Below are positions 7,953 through 16,233 of a stretch of DNA of 54,499 nucleotides, in pieces (the first letter of the stretch is position 1; every line of letters begins with the position of its first letter). The translations under genes and the position numbers were made by a program. Origin of the DNA: Gammaproteobacteria bacterium. GTDB lineage: Bacteria; Pseudomonadota; Gammaproteobacteria; SZUA-152. The notes under the pieces are model-generated. The model was not told the DNA's origin, did not search any database, and saw only the letters and a program-made list of their open reading frames with translations. Location: the NCBI GenBank assembly GCA_011321815.1, contig DROS01000012.1, positions 1-54,499 of the forward strand, written 5' to 3'.

Positions 7953-8333
7953 ATGAGTGCATTACCCGAATACAAAGCCACTATTACTGATGAAATAACC
8001 GTTATGCCCGCAGCCCATGAAAAACTCCTGGAGTTGTTGAAGAGCGAGGAAGACATTAACGGTGTGCGCATCTTTGTTTCCGGCGGTGGCTGTGGCGGTA
8101 TGACGTATGGCATGACCTTTTCCGAAGCACCCGGTGAGTACGATGCCATCCTGGAACAGGACGGCCTGACCCTCTACGTAGATGCCGTGGCCCTGAGCTT
8201 TCTCAGTGGTGTGGAAATTGATTTTGTACAGCAGGGTATGGGGGCAAGCTTCGTGTTCAAGAATGCCTTTGCGTCCACTGGTGGCTCCGGCGCCTGTGGT
8301 GGTTGCGGCGCAGCGGGTGGTGGTTGCGCCTGA
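7953..8333 (+). CDS. A-type iron-sulfur carrier (ErpA/IscA family) with atypical C-terminal cysteines
   Basis: A 126-residue HesB-like protein that should carry Fe-S clusters to client enzymes in the cytoplasm. The family core is clear: VRIFVSGGGCGGMTYG with Cys47, then a VDAVALSFLSGVEIDF stretch and GASFVFKNAFA. Standard A-type proteins end in CGCGxS, giving a C-x-C pair. Here the tail reads ACGGCGAAGGGC, so the cysteines are Cys115, Cys118 and Cys125 in a C-x2-C...C pattern within a Gly-rich tail. A GGAG ribosome site precedes the ATG. It resembles ErpA more than IscA. It stands alone, away from isc or suf genes. Confidence 0.85.
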   Translation: MSALPEYKATITDEITVMPAAHEKLLELLKSEEDINGVRIFVSGGGCGGMTYGMTFSEAPGEYDAILEQDGLTLYVDAVALSFLSGVEIDFVQQGMGASFVFKNAFASTGGSGACGGCGAAGGGCA

Positions 8334-8431
8334 CGCCGGGACGGTTTGCCACAAATATCAATCCTTGAAATATCCGTTATCCCGACACAGGCCGGACTCC
8401 AGAAATTGTTAACATCACTGGGCCCCGGCCT

Positions 8432-9712
8432 GTGCCAGAAAACGATCATCCAGTGTCCGTTTCCAGCGTAAACAGCAAATACCCCCGCCTGTTGCTGGTG
8501 GCCCCACACAGCAGTTACCGCATCGTCCCCTACCTGAATGCCGCCCACTCCCTGGGTGTCGATGTGCTCGTTGCCTCTACCAGCGAACATTCCTTGGTGA
8601 GCACTGTGGCCGAGGGTTTGCGTGTCGACCTCGCCCAGCCTGAGCATGCACTTGCTGCCTTGCTTGCCGCTGCCGCTGAACGTCCATTTTCCGGCGTCAT
8701 TGCCACCGACGACAGCGCCGTCCATCTTGCTGCCCACATCGCAAAAAAACTCGGCCTGCCACACAATCCGCCAGATGCCGTGCAGCTTACCCATCGCAAA
8801 GACCTGGCCCGGGCCCGGCTGGCACAACACAATGTTCCCATACCGGACTTCACCCGCATCGACCTGTATGCCGACCTTGCTGCGCAAGTTGCTGCATTAA
8901 GTTACCCCTGTGTCATCAAACCGCTCAGTCTGTCTGGCAGCCGTGGTGTCATCCGTGCCGACAATGCCGCACAGGCTGTTGCCGCCACACAACGCATCGC
9001 CACCATTGTCGAAGAACTCTGTGGTGACGACGAGCGCCGTTACCTGCTGGCCGAAGACTATTTGCCCGGCACCGAAGTTGCCCTGGAGGGCATGTTGTAT
9101 AACGGTAAATTGCAAGTGCTCGCACTGTTTGACAAACCGGACCCGCTGGACGGCCCCTACTTCGAGGAAACCTACTACATCACCCCCTCACGTCTGCCCA
9201 AAGCAGCACAGACTCTCATCGCGCAGCGGGTGCACGAAGCCTGTGCTGCCTATGGACTCAAACACGGCCCGATACATGCTGAGCTGCGTTTGCATAACGG
9301 CGAAGCAAAAATACTGGAGGTTGCTGCCCGCACCATCGGTGGCCAGTGTGCACAATTGCTAAAACAGGGCAGCGGCCACGGGCTGGAAGAATTGGTGATT
9401 GCGCAAGCCATAGGCAAACCACTGTCCACGCAGGCCACAACATGTGCTGCCGGTGTGTTAATGATCCCCATACCCAAGGCCGGTATCCTGCGCCGCGTCG
9501 AAGGTCTCCCGGCGGCACGTAAAGTCAGGCATATTCTGGACGTGGAAATTTATGTGCGCGAAGGTTATGAGCTGGTGCCATTGCCGGAAGGCGCGGCATA
9601 CCTCGGTTTTGTTTTTGCCCGGGCGGCCAGACCGGAACAGGTGGAAGCTGCGCTGCGGGAGGCACATGCACGACTCAATTTTGTGACTGCGCCGGTTTGG
9701 AAACTGCAATAA
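8432..9712 (+). CDS. ATP-grasp ligase family protein
   Basis: A 426-residue ATP-grasp enzyme; such proteins join a carboxylate to an amine or thiol through an acyl phosphate. The pre-ATP-grasp Rossmann part covers about residues 18-115 (RLLLVAPHSSY...GVIATDDSAVHLA). The ATP-binding core follows with YPCVIKPLSLSGSRGV, the AEDYLPGTEVALEG strand, and ILEVAARTIGGQCA with the metal-binding Glu and Arg. The C-terminal 100 residues look like the extra domain of L-amino-acid ligase and carboxylase-like members. The substrate is unknown. It starts with GTG about 100 bases after the Fe-S carrier and may share its transcript. Confidence 0.8.
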   Translation: MPENDHPVSVSSVNSKYPRLLLVAPHSSYRIVPYLNAAHSLGVDVLVASTSEHSLVSTVAEGLRVDLAQPEHALAALLAAAAERPFSGVIATDDSAVHLAAHIAKKLGLPHNPPDAVQLTHRKDLARARLAQHNVPIPDFTRIDLYADLAAQVAALSYPCVIKPLSLSGSRGVIRADNAAQAVAATQRIATIVEELCGDDERRYLLAEDYLPGTEVALEGMLYNGKLQVLALFDKPDPLDGPYFEETYYITPSRLPKAAQTLIAQRVHEACAAYGLKHGPIHAELRLHNGEAKILEVAARTIGGQCAQLLKQGSGHGLEELVIAQAIGKPLSTQATTCAAGVLMIPIPKAGILRRVEGLPAARKVRHILDVEIYVREGYELVPLPEGAAYLGFVFARAARPEQVEAALREAHARLNFVTAPVWKLQ

Positions 9713-9746
9713 ATCACACCGAGCATGGGTTTTAACCTAACACTCT

Positions 9747-10562
9747 CTAACGCTGACAATGCGGGCAATAATAACTCGCCCGTTGCGCCTGCTGGATGTG
9801 CTTGATGGTTTTACCGCAAACATCACATGGTTCGCCGGCACGGCCATAGACCTGTAATTCTTGCTGGAAGTATCCGGGTTTGCCTTCACCGCTGACAAAA
9901 TCACGCAGCGTAGTGCCACCGGATTCAATAGCGGAAGCCAGCACGGTCTTTATTGCCAAAACCAATTGTTGGTAACGTTCCCGGCTGACCCGGCCCGCCG
10001 CTGTACAGGGCCGGATACCCGCGCGAAACAGTGCCTCACTGGCGTAAATGTTGCCCACTCCCACCACGGTTTTGCTGTCCATAATGAAGGGCTTGATGGC
10101 CCGTTGGCGTTTGCGTGAGCGTTGATACAGGTAATCCACATCAAACGTATCGTCCAGCGGCTCCGGTCCCAGCGAGGCAATGAGTTTGTGTTTATGGGGC
10201 GAGCGGCTGGTCCATAACACAGCGCCAAAACGGCGGGGATCGCGCAGGCGCAAAATACAATCAGCGGCAAAGACAATGTCGACGTGATCATGCTTGCCTG
10301 CGGCTTCATTTTTGTTTGTCAGCCGCAAACTGCCGGACATACCCAGGTGAATAATCACGCTGCCCACGGCGGTATGCAAAAACAGGTATTTGCCCCGGCG
10401 GCTGACATCCAGCATCACCTGCCCCGGTAAAACGCTTTTCAGTCGTAGCGGCACCGGCCAGCGCAATTGCTTGTGACGCAACACAACCGTCTGTACGGTT
10501 TTGCCAACGATATGTGGCGCAATGCCACGGCGGGTGGTTTCAACTTCGGGCAGCTCCGGCAT
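9747..10562 (-). CDS. mutM: Formamidopyrimidine-DNA glycosylase (Fpg/MutM)
   Basis: Base-excision repair enzyme that removes 8-oxoguanine and formamidopyrimidines and nicks the site. The catalytic Pro2 and Glu3 are in MPELPEVET. The conserved Lys sits in RRGKYLF near residue 60, the helix-two-turn-helix [12 protein letters not shown] near 170, and the C-terminal zinc finger has CDVCG...YYCPHCQR. At 271 residues it is full length. It begins two bases after the end of the DUF4340 gene, so it is probably read from the same minus-strand transcript as the Gld-type ABC genes. Confidence 0.95.
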   Translation of the reverse strand: MPELPEVETTRRGIAPHIVGKTVQTVVLRHKQLRWPVPLRLKSVLPGQVMLDVSRRGKYLFLHTAVGSVIIHLGMSGSLRLTNKNEAAGKHDHVDIVFAADCILRLRDPRRFGAVLWTSRSPHKHKLIASLGPEPLDDTFDVDYLYQRSRKRQRAIKPFIMDSKTVVGVGNIYASEALFRAGIRPCTAAGRVSRERYQQLVLAIKTVLASAIESGGTTLRDFVSGEGKPGYFQQELQVYGRAGEPCDVCGKTIKHIQQAQRASYYCPHCQR

Positions 10563-10564
10563 GA

Positions 10565-11440
10565 TTATTGTGTCGTTGCGGCCCCAACAGGCAGGGCAAG
10601 CAGACGCCGGCCTGCTTCCAGGGGAAAGTGGTATTGAATGCCTGGCTTTGCACGTTGCAGGATGATTTCTGTTTCGCTGCGCAGCAGCGCGAATCGCAAT
10701 TCCTGTTTGATGGCGTTTCTGCTGATGCTCACAGCAATGCTTTCTTCTCCGGTTGCATCTGGCGCATCACCTTTGTCAATCAGGCTGACACGCAAGGCGC
10801 GCGCATGCCGCCACTCATCCAGCAATACTTGAATCGCATCGGCATCACCTTCATGGTGCTCACCGACGAACCAGCGCCCATCCTCCTGTGTCAGATGTAA
10901 ATCAGGCAGGATGAGCTTTTCAATGACGCTACCCGGCGGCAACAGCGCCGAGCTGACAAATTCCGTCGCCGCCCCTTGTGCCAGGTGACGGTATCTGTCG
11001 GTAATAAGATGTACCTTATTACCCACCTGTACATACCGGCTGCCACCCAGGGCATCGGTGGCGCCAAAGCGTAACAGCACGTCATCCAGCTTTAGCAACA
11101 GGCTGGGGGTATCAAGCTGTAATTGATTGGCATCCACGCGACTCATGGCATAGTCCGCGATGCTTTTGGCCTGGGTAACTCTTAACAGTTGTTGAATGCG
11201 CCCGGCATTGGCAGGCATCACCAGCGGTTTTTGCATTTGCCATTGGCCGGACTGTTTTATTAACAATACCGGTTCACGGCCAGGGCTTTCGATACTGATT
11301 TTTTGCACGGCATCAGGGTCAAGTGCGGTAAGCCTTTTTGCATCCGGCGCTTCTGTTTTTCCGGGCTCATAAATCACCACCGCCAGCAGGCCGGCCAATG
11401 CCAGCGCCAAAAAAATATTGAGCAGGGTTTTGGAATTCAT
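10565..11440 (-). CDS. DUF4340 domain protein of the Gld-type ABC cluster
   Basis: A protein of 291 residues from the preferred ATG at 11440, with one N-terminal membrane segment (about 8-25) and a periplasmic part made of two similar DUF4340 repeats. A typical phrase is [21 protein letters not shown], where the protein compares with others that follow GldG in gene clusters. Function is unknown. Its place right after the GldG-like gene suggests it is a partner of the ABC complex. A GTG at 11452 would add four residues. Confidence 0.75.
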   Translation of the reverse strand: MNSKTLLNIFLALALAGLLAVVIYEPGKTEAPDAKRLTALDPDAVQKISIESPGREPVLLIKQSGQWQMQKPLVMPANAGRIQQLLRVTQAKSIADYAMSRVDANQLQLDTPSLLLKLDDVLLRFGATDALGGSRYVQVGNKVHLITDRYRHLAQGAATEFVSSALLPPGSVIEKLILPDLHLTQEDGRWFVGEHHEGDADAIQVLLDEWRHARALRVSLIDKGDAPDATGEESIAVSISRNAIKQELRFALLRSETEIILQRAKPGIQYHFPLEAGRRLLALPVGAATTQ

Positions 11441-11474
11441 TACAAGCACCACAATCGGTAATAAAAATCAGTCA

Positions 11475-12845
11475 TCAATATTTACGTCGTTTCCACCAGA
11501 TAATAAAACCACTGCCCGCCAGCAACAACGGCAACACAAACAGGAAACCGAAACCGATCATACCTTGCGCCAGTGGCGACAATTGCAGATTTCTGTCGGT
11601 CGCTGTTTTAACAGGAATGTTGATCAGTTGATCATCATTGGCCAGCCAATTGACCATGTTCATCCCTAACAGTAAATTGGCGCCATTACCAAGGTAGGCG
11701 TTGGAGAGGAAATCACCATCACCAGTAACCACAACTCGCTGCTCTTGCGATGCTTCGGCGCCATCAACCGATAGTTCGCGCGTCAAGGCGACACCCAGTA
11801 TCAACGGCCCGGGCACATCATTGGTTGCGTCAAACTGGACTGAACCCGACATGTCACCGGTCTCGGACCAACTGCGTTTTTCAGTTTGTAGAATAACCCG
11901 CGCCTGCCAGCCATCCGGGGGGGTGATAATCAGACCCTGGCTTTGTGGGAACAGGGTCAGCGCATCAAATCCCTGGGTAATGGCATGCCCCGGATAATCC
12001 GCCACCAGGGCAAAGCGCGGATCGCTTACCCCCAGGACCTGGGTTGTCGGATCAACAATCATGCCGGGCTCAAACCCGATGCCAAGCTGTGTGGCCAGTG
12101 GTGTCAGCCCGTATTGGTTTTTATTTTCAGCGGGGTCGGTGAGCCACAATACGTTGCCACCGCCTGCCACATACTGATTGATGATCGCCACTTCGCCCGG
12201 CAACAAGTCTGTTTGTGGGCCGGCCAATACCAGCACCTGGGTGTTTTCCGGTAACTGTGGATTTTGCACCAGATTATGTGTTTGTACCTTAAAACCTTTG
12301 GCGGTCAGTTGTTGCGACCACTGACCCAGATCGTGGTTGGCAATCCCTTGCGGTTTGCGTTCACCGTGGCCTTCCACAAACACCAGCCACCGTTCACCGC
12401 TGCGCGCCAGGCGTTGCAGTATATTGGTCAGTCCCTGCTCGGAAAGATTTTGCAAATTTTCGCTGCGGGACTGGTATTCGATGCGCAATTCACCATTGAC
12501 CCGAATACCCAGCGCCCGCACTGCCTCGGGCTCCAGGTCCGGGTTGATAAACCTGAGTGTCACATCCGCTTTATGCCGCCGGTAGCGGTCCACCAGTTCA
12601 CTTACTGCATGGCGTACCGATTCATCTTCCGTGGCATAACTGGTAATGGTAACCGGGCCTTCCAGTTGTTTGAGCAATTCACTGCTGGCTTCGGACAGGG
12701 TATTACGATTATTGGCCGTCCAGTCCGCAGTAAAGCTGTAGCGGGTGCTCAACCAGGCCAGCACACCCACTACAGCCAGAAAAAGAATTGTGAATATCAC
12801 CCCTTGCAGACGGGAGTGTATACGTGTTTTTGGGGTAACTAACAT
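11475..12845 (-). CDS. GldG-family ABC auxiliary protein
   Basis: A 456-residue protein with a membrane helix at residues 16-33, a large periplasmic region, and a second helix near the C-terminus (about 428-450) followed by a basic tail WWKRRKY. The periplasmic part contains the GldG/IFT52-like fold, with a FVEGHGERKP strand, VLVLAGPQTDLLPGE and GGNVLWLTDP. In Bacteroidetes GldG works with GldA and GldF in gliding; in non-gliding proteobacteria the role of the set is not known. It lies after the ATPase and permease genes, with a small nuclease gene between. Confidence 0.8.
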   Translation of the reverse strand: MLVTPKTRIHSRLQGVIFTILFLAVVGVLAWLSTRYSFTADWTANNRNTLSEASSELLKQLEGPVTITSYATEDESVRHAVSELVDRYRRHKADVTLRFINPDLEPEAVRALGIRVNGELRIEYQSRSENLQNLSEQGLTNILQRLARSGERWLVFVEGHGERKPQGIANHDLGQWSQQLTAKGFKVQTHNLVQNPQLPENTQVLVLAGPQTDLLPGEVAIINQYVAGGGNVLWLTDPAENKNQYGLTPLATQLGIGFEPGMIVDPTTQVLGVSDPRFALVADYPGHAITQGFDALTLFPQSQGLIITPPDGWQARVILQTEKRSWSETGDMSGSVQFDATNDVPGPLILGVALTRELSVDGAEASQEQRVVVTGDGDFLSNAYLGNGANLLLGMNMVNWLANDDQLINIPVKTATDRNLQLSPLAQGMIGFGFLFVLPLLLAGSGFIIWWKRRKY

Positions 12846-12869
12846 GAAATACCGATATAAAAACCTGAA

Positions 12870-13241
12870 TCAATACTGTACATATTTTGCGTGCCCGGCA
12901 TTCACCAAGGCGTCATTTACGTTATAGGGTTTTCCGTTGTCATCCTTAACCCAGATATCCGCGATATAACGACCGTATTTGCCCTTTTTATCTTTTTCTG
13001 TGCTGATCCAGATTTCTTTGCCGGGTTTGTCGTCAGGCATCAAAATGTTGCGTGCAAACTCCCGCGCCAGCAAACCGGCCGGGCGTTCATCGCCGTACAA
13101 TTCCGGGGTATTAATGCGGGCCAGGCGAATTTTTTCATGATGCAGCCAGGTGCCCATGCCCAAATCAACATTCAGGGTACAGGTGTCGCCGTCGTAAACG
13201 GATTGCACTTCTGCGCGATAATAATAAAGTTGTTTGTCCAT
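12870..13241 (-). CDS. Small SNase-fold nuclease-like protein
   Basis: A 123-residue protein that is nearly all SNase domain: VYDGDTCTLNVDLG, IRLARINTPELYG and GKYGRYIADIWV keep the metal-binding Asp, catalytic Glu and both Arg positions. No signal peptide is visible, so it should be cytoplasmic. Similar short proteins are common in phages and mobile regions. It sits between the permease and GldG-like genes of an ABC cluster, with an 80-base gap upstream that contains a GGAAGG-type ribosome site. Its codons look more A-rich than its neighbours. It is not a recent copy of the nuclease at 2708. Confidence 0.78.
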   Translation of the reverse strand: MDKQLYYYRAEVQSVYDGDTCTLNVDLGMGTWLHHEKIRLARINTPELYGDERPAGLLAREFARNILMPDDKPGKEIWISTEKDKKGKYGRYIADIWVKDDNGKPYNVNDALVNAGHAKYVQY

Positions 13242-13322
13242 GTGCTTTTCCTTCCCTTTCGGGGATGAGTTTTCGGTGAAAAATAGAAGATGAGTAAAAA
13301 CCGATGTGGCACATTGGCATAA

Positions 13323-14075
13323 TCAGTGTTGCAGACGGTCAGCATCCAGCCGACGCACACTGAGTGCCAGACAGCTAAAAATCAACAACAGGTAATACAC
13401 AACGTCCGTACTGCTAAAAATCCCTTTTAACAGGGGTTGGTAGTGGCTTAACAGCGAAAGATAGTTCAGTACACCACCGCCTTCGTTGCCGGTGCTGCCT
13501 GCCAGATTTAACACCCATAATAATAGCAGTATTCCAAAGGTTGTTACTGCTGCCACCGTGGGCTGGGTGGTTAATGTGGAAATATACAAACCTATGCTGC
13601 AAAAACTGGCCAGTAATAGCACCAGCCCCAACAGGCCCGATGCCCACAGGCCCATGTCGATCTCACCGCCTGCCCACAGGCTCAGCGGCATGACCGCGAC
13701 CAGAGCCAGCATCAGCAATACAAAGGTGAAAACACCGAGAAATTTACCCAGGATAATTTCAGTCATGGAGACTGGCGCACTCATCAACAGGCTTAATGTC
13801 TGGCTGCGGCGTTCTTCGCTGATCAGGCGCATGGTAAGCAGTGGCGTCACCAACAGCAATACTGTGGCGGTCGTGCTGAACAATGGCATCACAATCACAT
13901 TGGTCACACCAGGGGCATTGGATAAGCCGGCAAGCCGTGGCTGTAACTGTAAATAGAGATCAATGTACAGCAGAAAAAAATAGGCGCACAAACCGCTGAC
14001 CACCGCCAGAATCACCCAGGCCATGGGGGACAGAAACATCGAACGCAATTCGCGGGCGGCAAGCGTAAAAACCAT
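13323..14075 (-). CDS. ABC transporter permease, GldF/ABC-2 type
   Basis: A 250-residue membrane protein with six hydrophobic segments typical of ABC-2 permeases, including the conserved LISEERRSQTLSLLMSAPVS region after the second helix and EIILGKFLG. It should form the channel partner of the ATPase encoded just before it; the stop of that gene and this ATG share one base (TGATG). Substrate is unknown. Confidence 0.87.
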   Translation of the reverse strand: MVFTLAARELRSMFLSPMAWVILAVVSGLCAYFFLLYIDLYLQLQPRLAGLSNAPGVTNVIVMPLFSTTATVLLLVTPLLTMRLISEERRSQTLSLLMSAPVSMTEIILGKFLGVFTFVLLMLALVAVMPLSLWAGGEIDMGLWASGLLGLVLLLASFCSIGLYISTLTTQPTVAAVTTFGILLLLWVLNLAGSTGNEGGGVLNYLSLLSHYQPLLKGIFSSTDVVYYLLLIFSCLALSVRRLDADRLQH

Positions 14076-15055
14076 CAGGCAGCCACCCCGGGGGGTTCAA
14101 CCGGTTCATCGGTGGTTTGCTCTGCCGTGGTAATGTCCACAAAAATCTCTTCCAGCGAACGTCGCTCCGGCGTCATTTCCAGCAGGTCCCAGTTTTGTTC
14201 CACTGTCATTCTCGCTATGGCTGCTGCCGGATTAATTTCCGGTTTGTGTTTGATTTGCACATAATCCTCATCAATCGTGTCCACGGCGACAACGCCTTCA
14301 ATCGCCAGCAGAAGGTCATTGTTTGCCCGGTTTTTTGTGCGCAATCGCAGACTGGAAGTCTGCATATGCTGTATCAGCCCTTCGATGCTGTCGCTCAATA
14401 CCAGCCTGCCCTGGTTGATAATCTGCACGCGGTCACAGGTGGCTTGCACCTCCGGCAAAATATGTGTGCTCAAAATCACGCTGTGTTCGTTGCTCAGTTC
14501 ACGGATCAGGTGGCGTATTTCACGGATCTGAATGGGATCAAGCCCCACCGTGGGTTCATCCAGCACCACCACCGCCGGCGAATGAATAATTGCCTGGGCA
14601 ATACCCACCCGTTGTTGATAACCCTTGGAAATATTGGCGATAAGCCGTTTGCCGACATTACTCAAACCACAGCGTTCTCTGGCGCTGCCAATGGCATTTG
14701 CCTGTTTGTCTCGGGGGATGCGGTTGAGGCGCGCACAAAACTGTAAATATTCATCCACTGTCAACTCGCGGTAGAGTGGCGGCAGCTCTGGCAGAAAGCC
14801 AATACCTGCCTTGGCCTTTTTGGGGTTGTCCAGAATATCAATGCCGTTGATGGTAATCCGACCATGGCTGGGCGCCAGATTGCCGGTAATGATACGCATG
14901 GTGGTGGACTTGCCTGCTCCGTTGGGACCGAGAAAACCCAGCACTTCACCCCGTCGCACCTCAAAGCTGATGTTGTCCACCGCTGGCTGCAAACCGCTTT
15001 GCGCACCATAATACCGCGTCAGTTGTTCAACCTTGATGAGAATGTCATCTGTCAT
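14075..15055 (-). CDS. ABC transporter ATP-binding protein, GldA type
   Basis: A 326-residue ATPase from the preferred ATG at 15055. Walker A is GPNGAGKST (43-51), the signature region reads ISKGYQQRVGIAQAI, and Walker B is VVVLDEPTVGLDP. The C-terminal 90 residues form the extra domain of drug-exporter/GldA-like ATPases. It is the first gene of the minus-strand set ATPase-permease-nuclease-GldG-DUF4340-mutM. A start seven codons earlier is possible. The region up to the divergent cyclase gene at 15186 must hold its promoter. Confidence 0.9.
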   Translation of the reverse strand: MTDDILIKVEQLTRYYGAQSGLQPAVDNISFEVRRGEVLGFLGPNGAGKSTTMRIITGNLAPSHGRITINGIDILDNPKKAKAGIGFLPELPPLYRELTVDEYLQFCARLNRIPRDKQANAIGSARERCGLSNVGKRLIANISKGYQQRVGIAQAIIHSPAVVVLDEPTVGLDPIQIREIRHLIRELSNEHSVILSTHILPEVQATCDRVQIINQGRLVLSDSIEGLIQHMQTSSLRLRTKNRANNDLLLAIEGVVAVDTIDEDYVQIKHKPEINPAAAIARMTVEQNWDLLEMTPERRSLEEIFVDITTAEQTTDEPVEPPGVAA

Positions 15056-15185
15056 GTCATGGTTCTTGCTTGGCAAAATATCTGTGGACTATGCTCATCT
15101 GGTGCCTATGATATATTCGTAGCCGCAAAGTTCAAACAACAGTTCAACAATAGCGGCAATTCAACGAGGCAGCACACGGTTCCAG

Positions 15186-16232
15186 ATGTCTTTGACTTAT
15201 TGTGAAAAATTCGGCTTTGATGACAACAAAATTGCTGAGCGCCTGCAATGGCTGGAACTCAGTGTGGCTGACCATGCCACTGCCCAACAACTCCAGCAGG
15301 ACATTATTCAACCTCATGCCGAGGCAATAGTGGCAACCTTTTACCAGTGGCTGCCCACTCTGGAAGAGGCGCAGACTTTGCTGGTGGACGATGAGCTGGT
15401 GGCGCGCCTCAAACAAACCCAGTCAAGATACCTGCTGAGTCTTGGTATTGTCTTTGACCAGGCTGATTATTTTGAATCACGTCTGCGAGTAGGTCAGGCC
15501 CATGTGTGGGTAGGTCTGAGTCTGAGTCTGTATCAGTGTGCTTACCGCTATCTGGGGGATCTGATCCTCCAGCACATTGATTACAGACATCACGATGCCC
15601 GCAAACTCACCACCTTTGTATACAAAATTATTGCTCTGGATATGTCGCTGGCTATCGAAACCTATCACCTTACCCATGTGAGAACCCTGGAAGAATCACT
15701 GGATCGCTCACAACGCCAACAAAAAAGTCTGCGTATGGATGCTGCCACCGATTCGCTCACTGGTCTGGCAAACCGCAAAACCATCATTGATGAATTGGAA
15801 CGGGCGCTGCAACAGCCTCCGCAAGCACATCACCCCGTGGTGGCCATTATGGCGGATATTGACCACTTCAAGACAGTCAATGATACCCATGGCCATCTGG
15901 TGGGAGACAAGGTGCTCATCGAAGTATCAAACCGGATTCGCTCTGCCTTGCGTAATTTTGATGAAGTTGGCCGTTATGGTGGCGAAGAGTTTTTGCTGGT
16001 GCTCAATGGTGCGAACCTTACCACCTCAAAAAATGTCGCCGAACGTATTCGCGAGCATGTAAGCAGTCAGCCTGTCAATTTGCAGGGTCTGGAAATACAG
16101 GCCAGCATCAGCCTTGGTGTTGCCGCTGCACGCCCTGGCGAAACAGCCGATTCAGTACTGGCCCGTGCCGACAGGGCGCTCTACGCGGCCAAGGCCGCTG
16201 GCCGTAACTGCGTCATTATTGCCGACGCATAA
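15186..16232 (+). CDS. Globin-coupled diguanylate cyclase (GGDEF)
   Basis: A 348-residue oxygen- or gas-sensing enzyme that should make cyclic di-GMP. Residues 1-160 are a protoglobin-type sensor; the proximal heme ligand is predicted as His106 in RVGQAHVWVGL, with the usual following helix. A short coiled linker leads to the GGDEF domain. The active site is GGEEF (265-269), with MADIDHFKTVND for metal binding. An inhibitory site RxxD (Arg256-Asp259) lies five residues ahead, so product feedback is likely. It ends one base before the HyuA-type gene and so is probably in an operon with it. Heme binding is inferred. Confidence 0.9.
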   Translation: MSLTYCEKFGFDDNKIAERLQWLELSVADHATAQQLQQDIIQPHAEAIVATFYQWLPTLEEAQTLLVDDELVARLKQTQSRYLLSLGIVFDQADYFESRLRVGQAHVWVGLSLSLYQCAYRYLGDLILQHIDYRHHDARKLTTFVYKIIALDMSLAIETYHLTHVRTLEESLDRSQRQQKSLRMDAATDSLTGLANRKTIIDELERALQQPPQAHHPVVAIMADIDHFKTVNDTHGHLVGDKVLIEVSNRIRSALRNFDEVGRYGGEEFLLVLNGANLTTSKNVAERIREHVSSQPVNLQGLEIQASISLGVAAARPGETADSVLARADRALYAAKAAGRNCVIIADA

Positions 16233-16233
16233 T

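Noticed and set aside
2708-13241. The two SNase genes as recent duplicates
   Set aside because: They differ in length, export signal and most residues outside the catalytic motifs.
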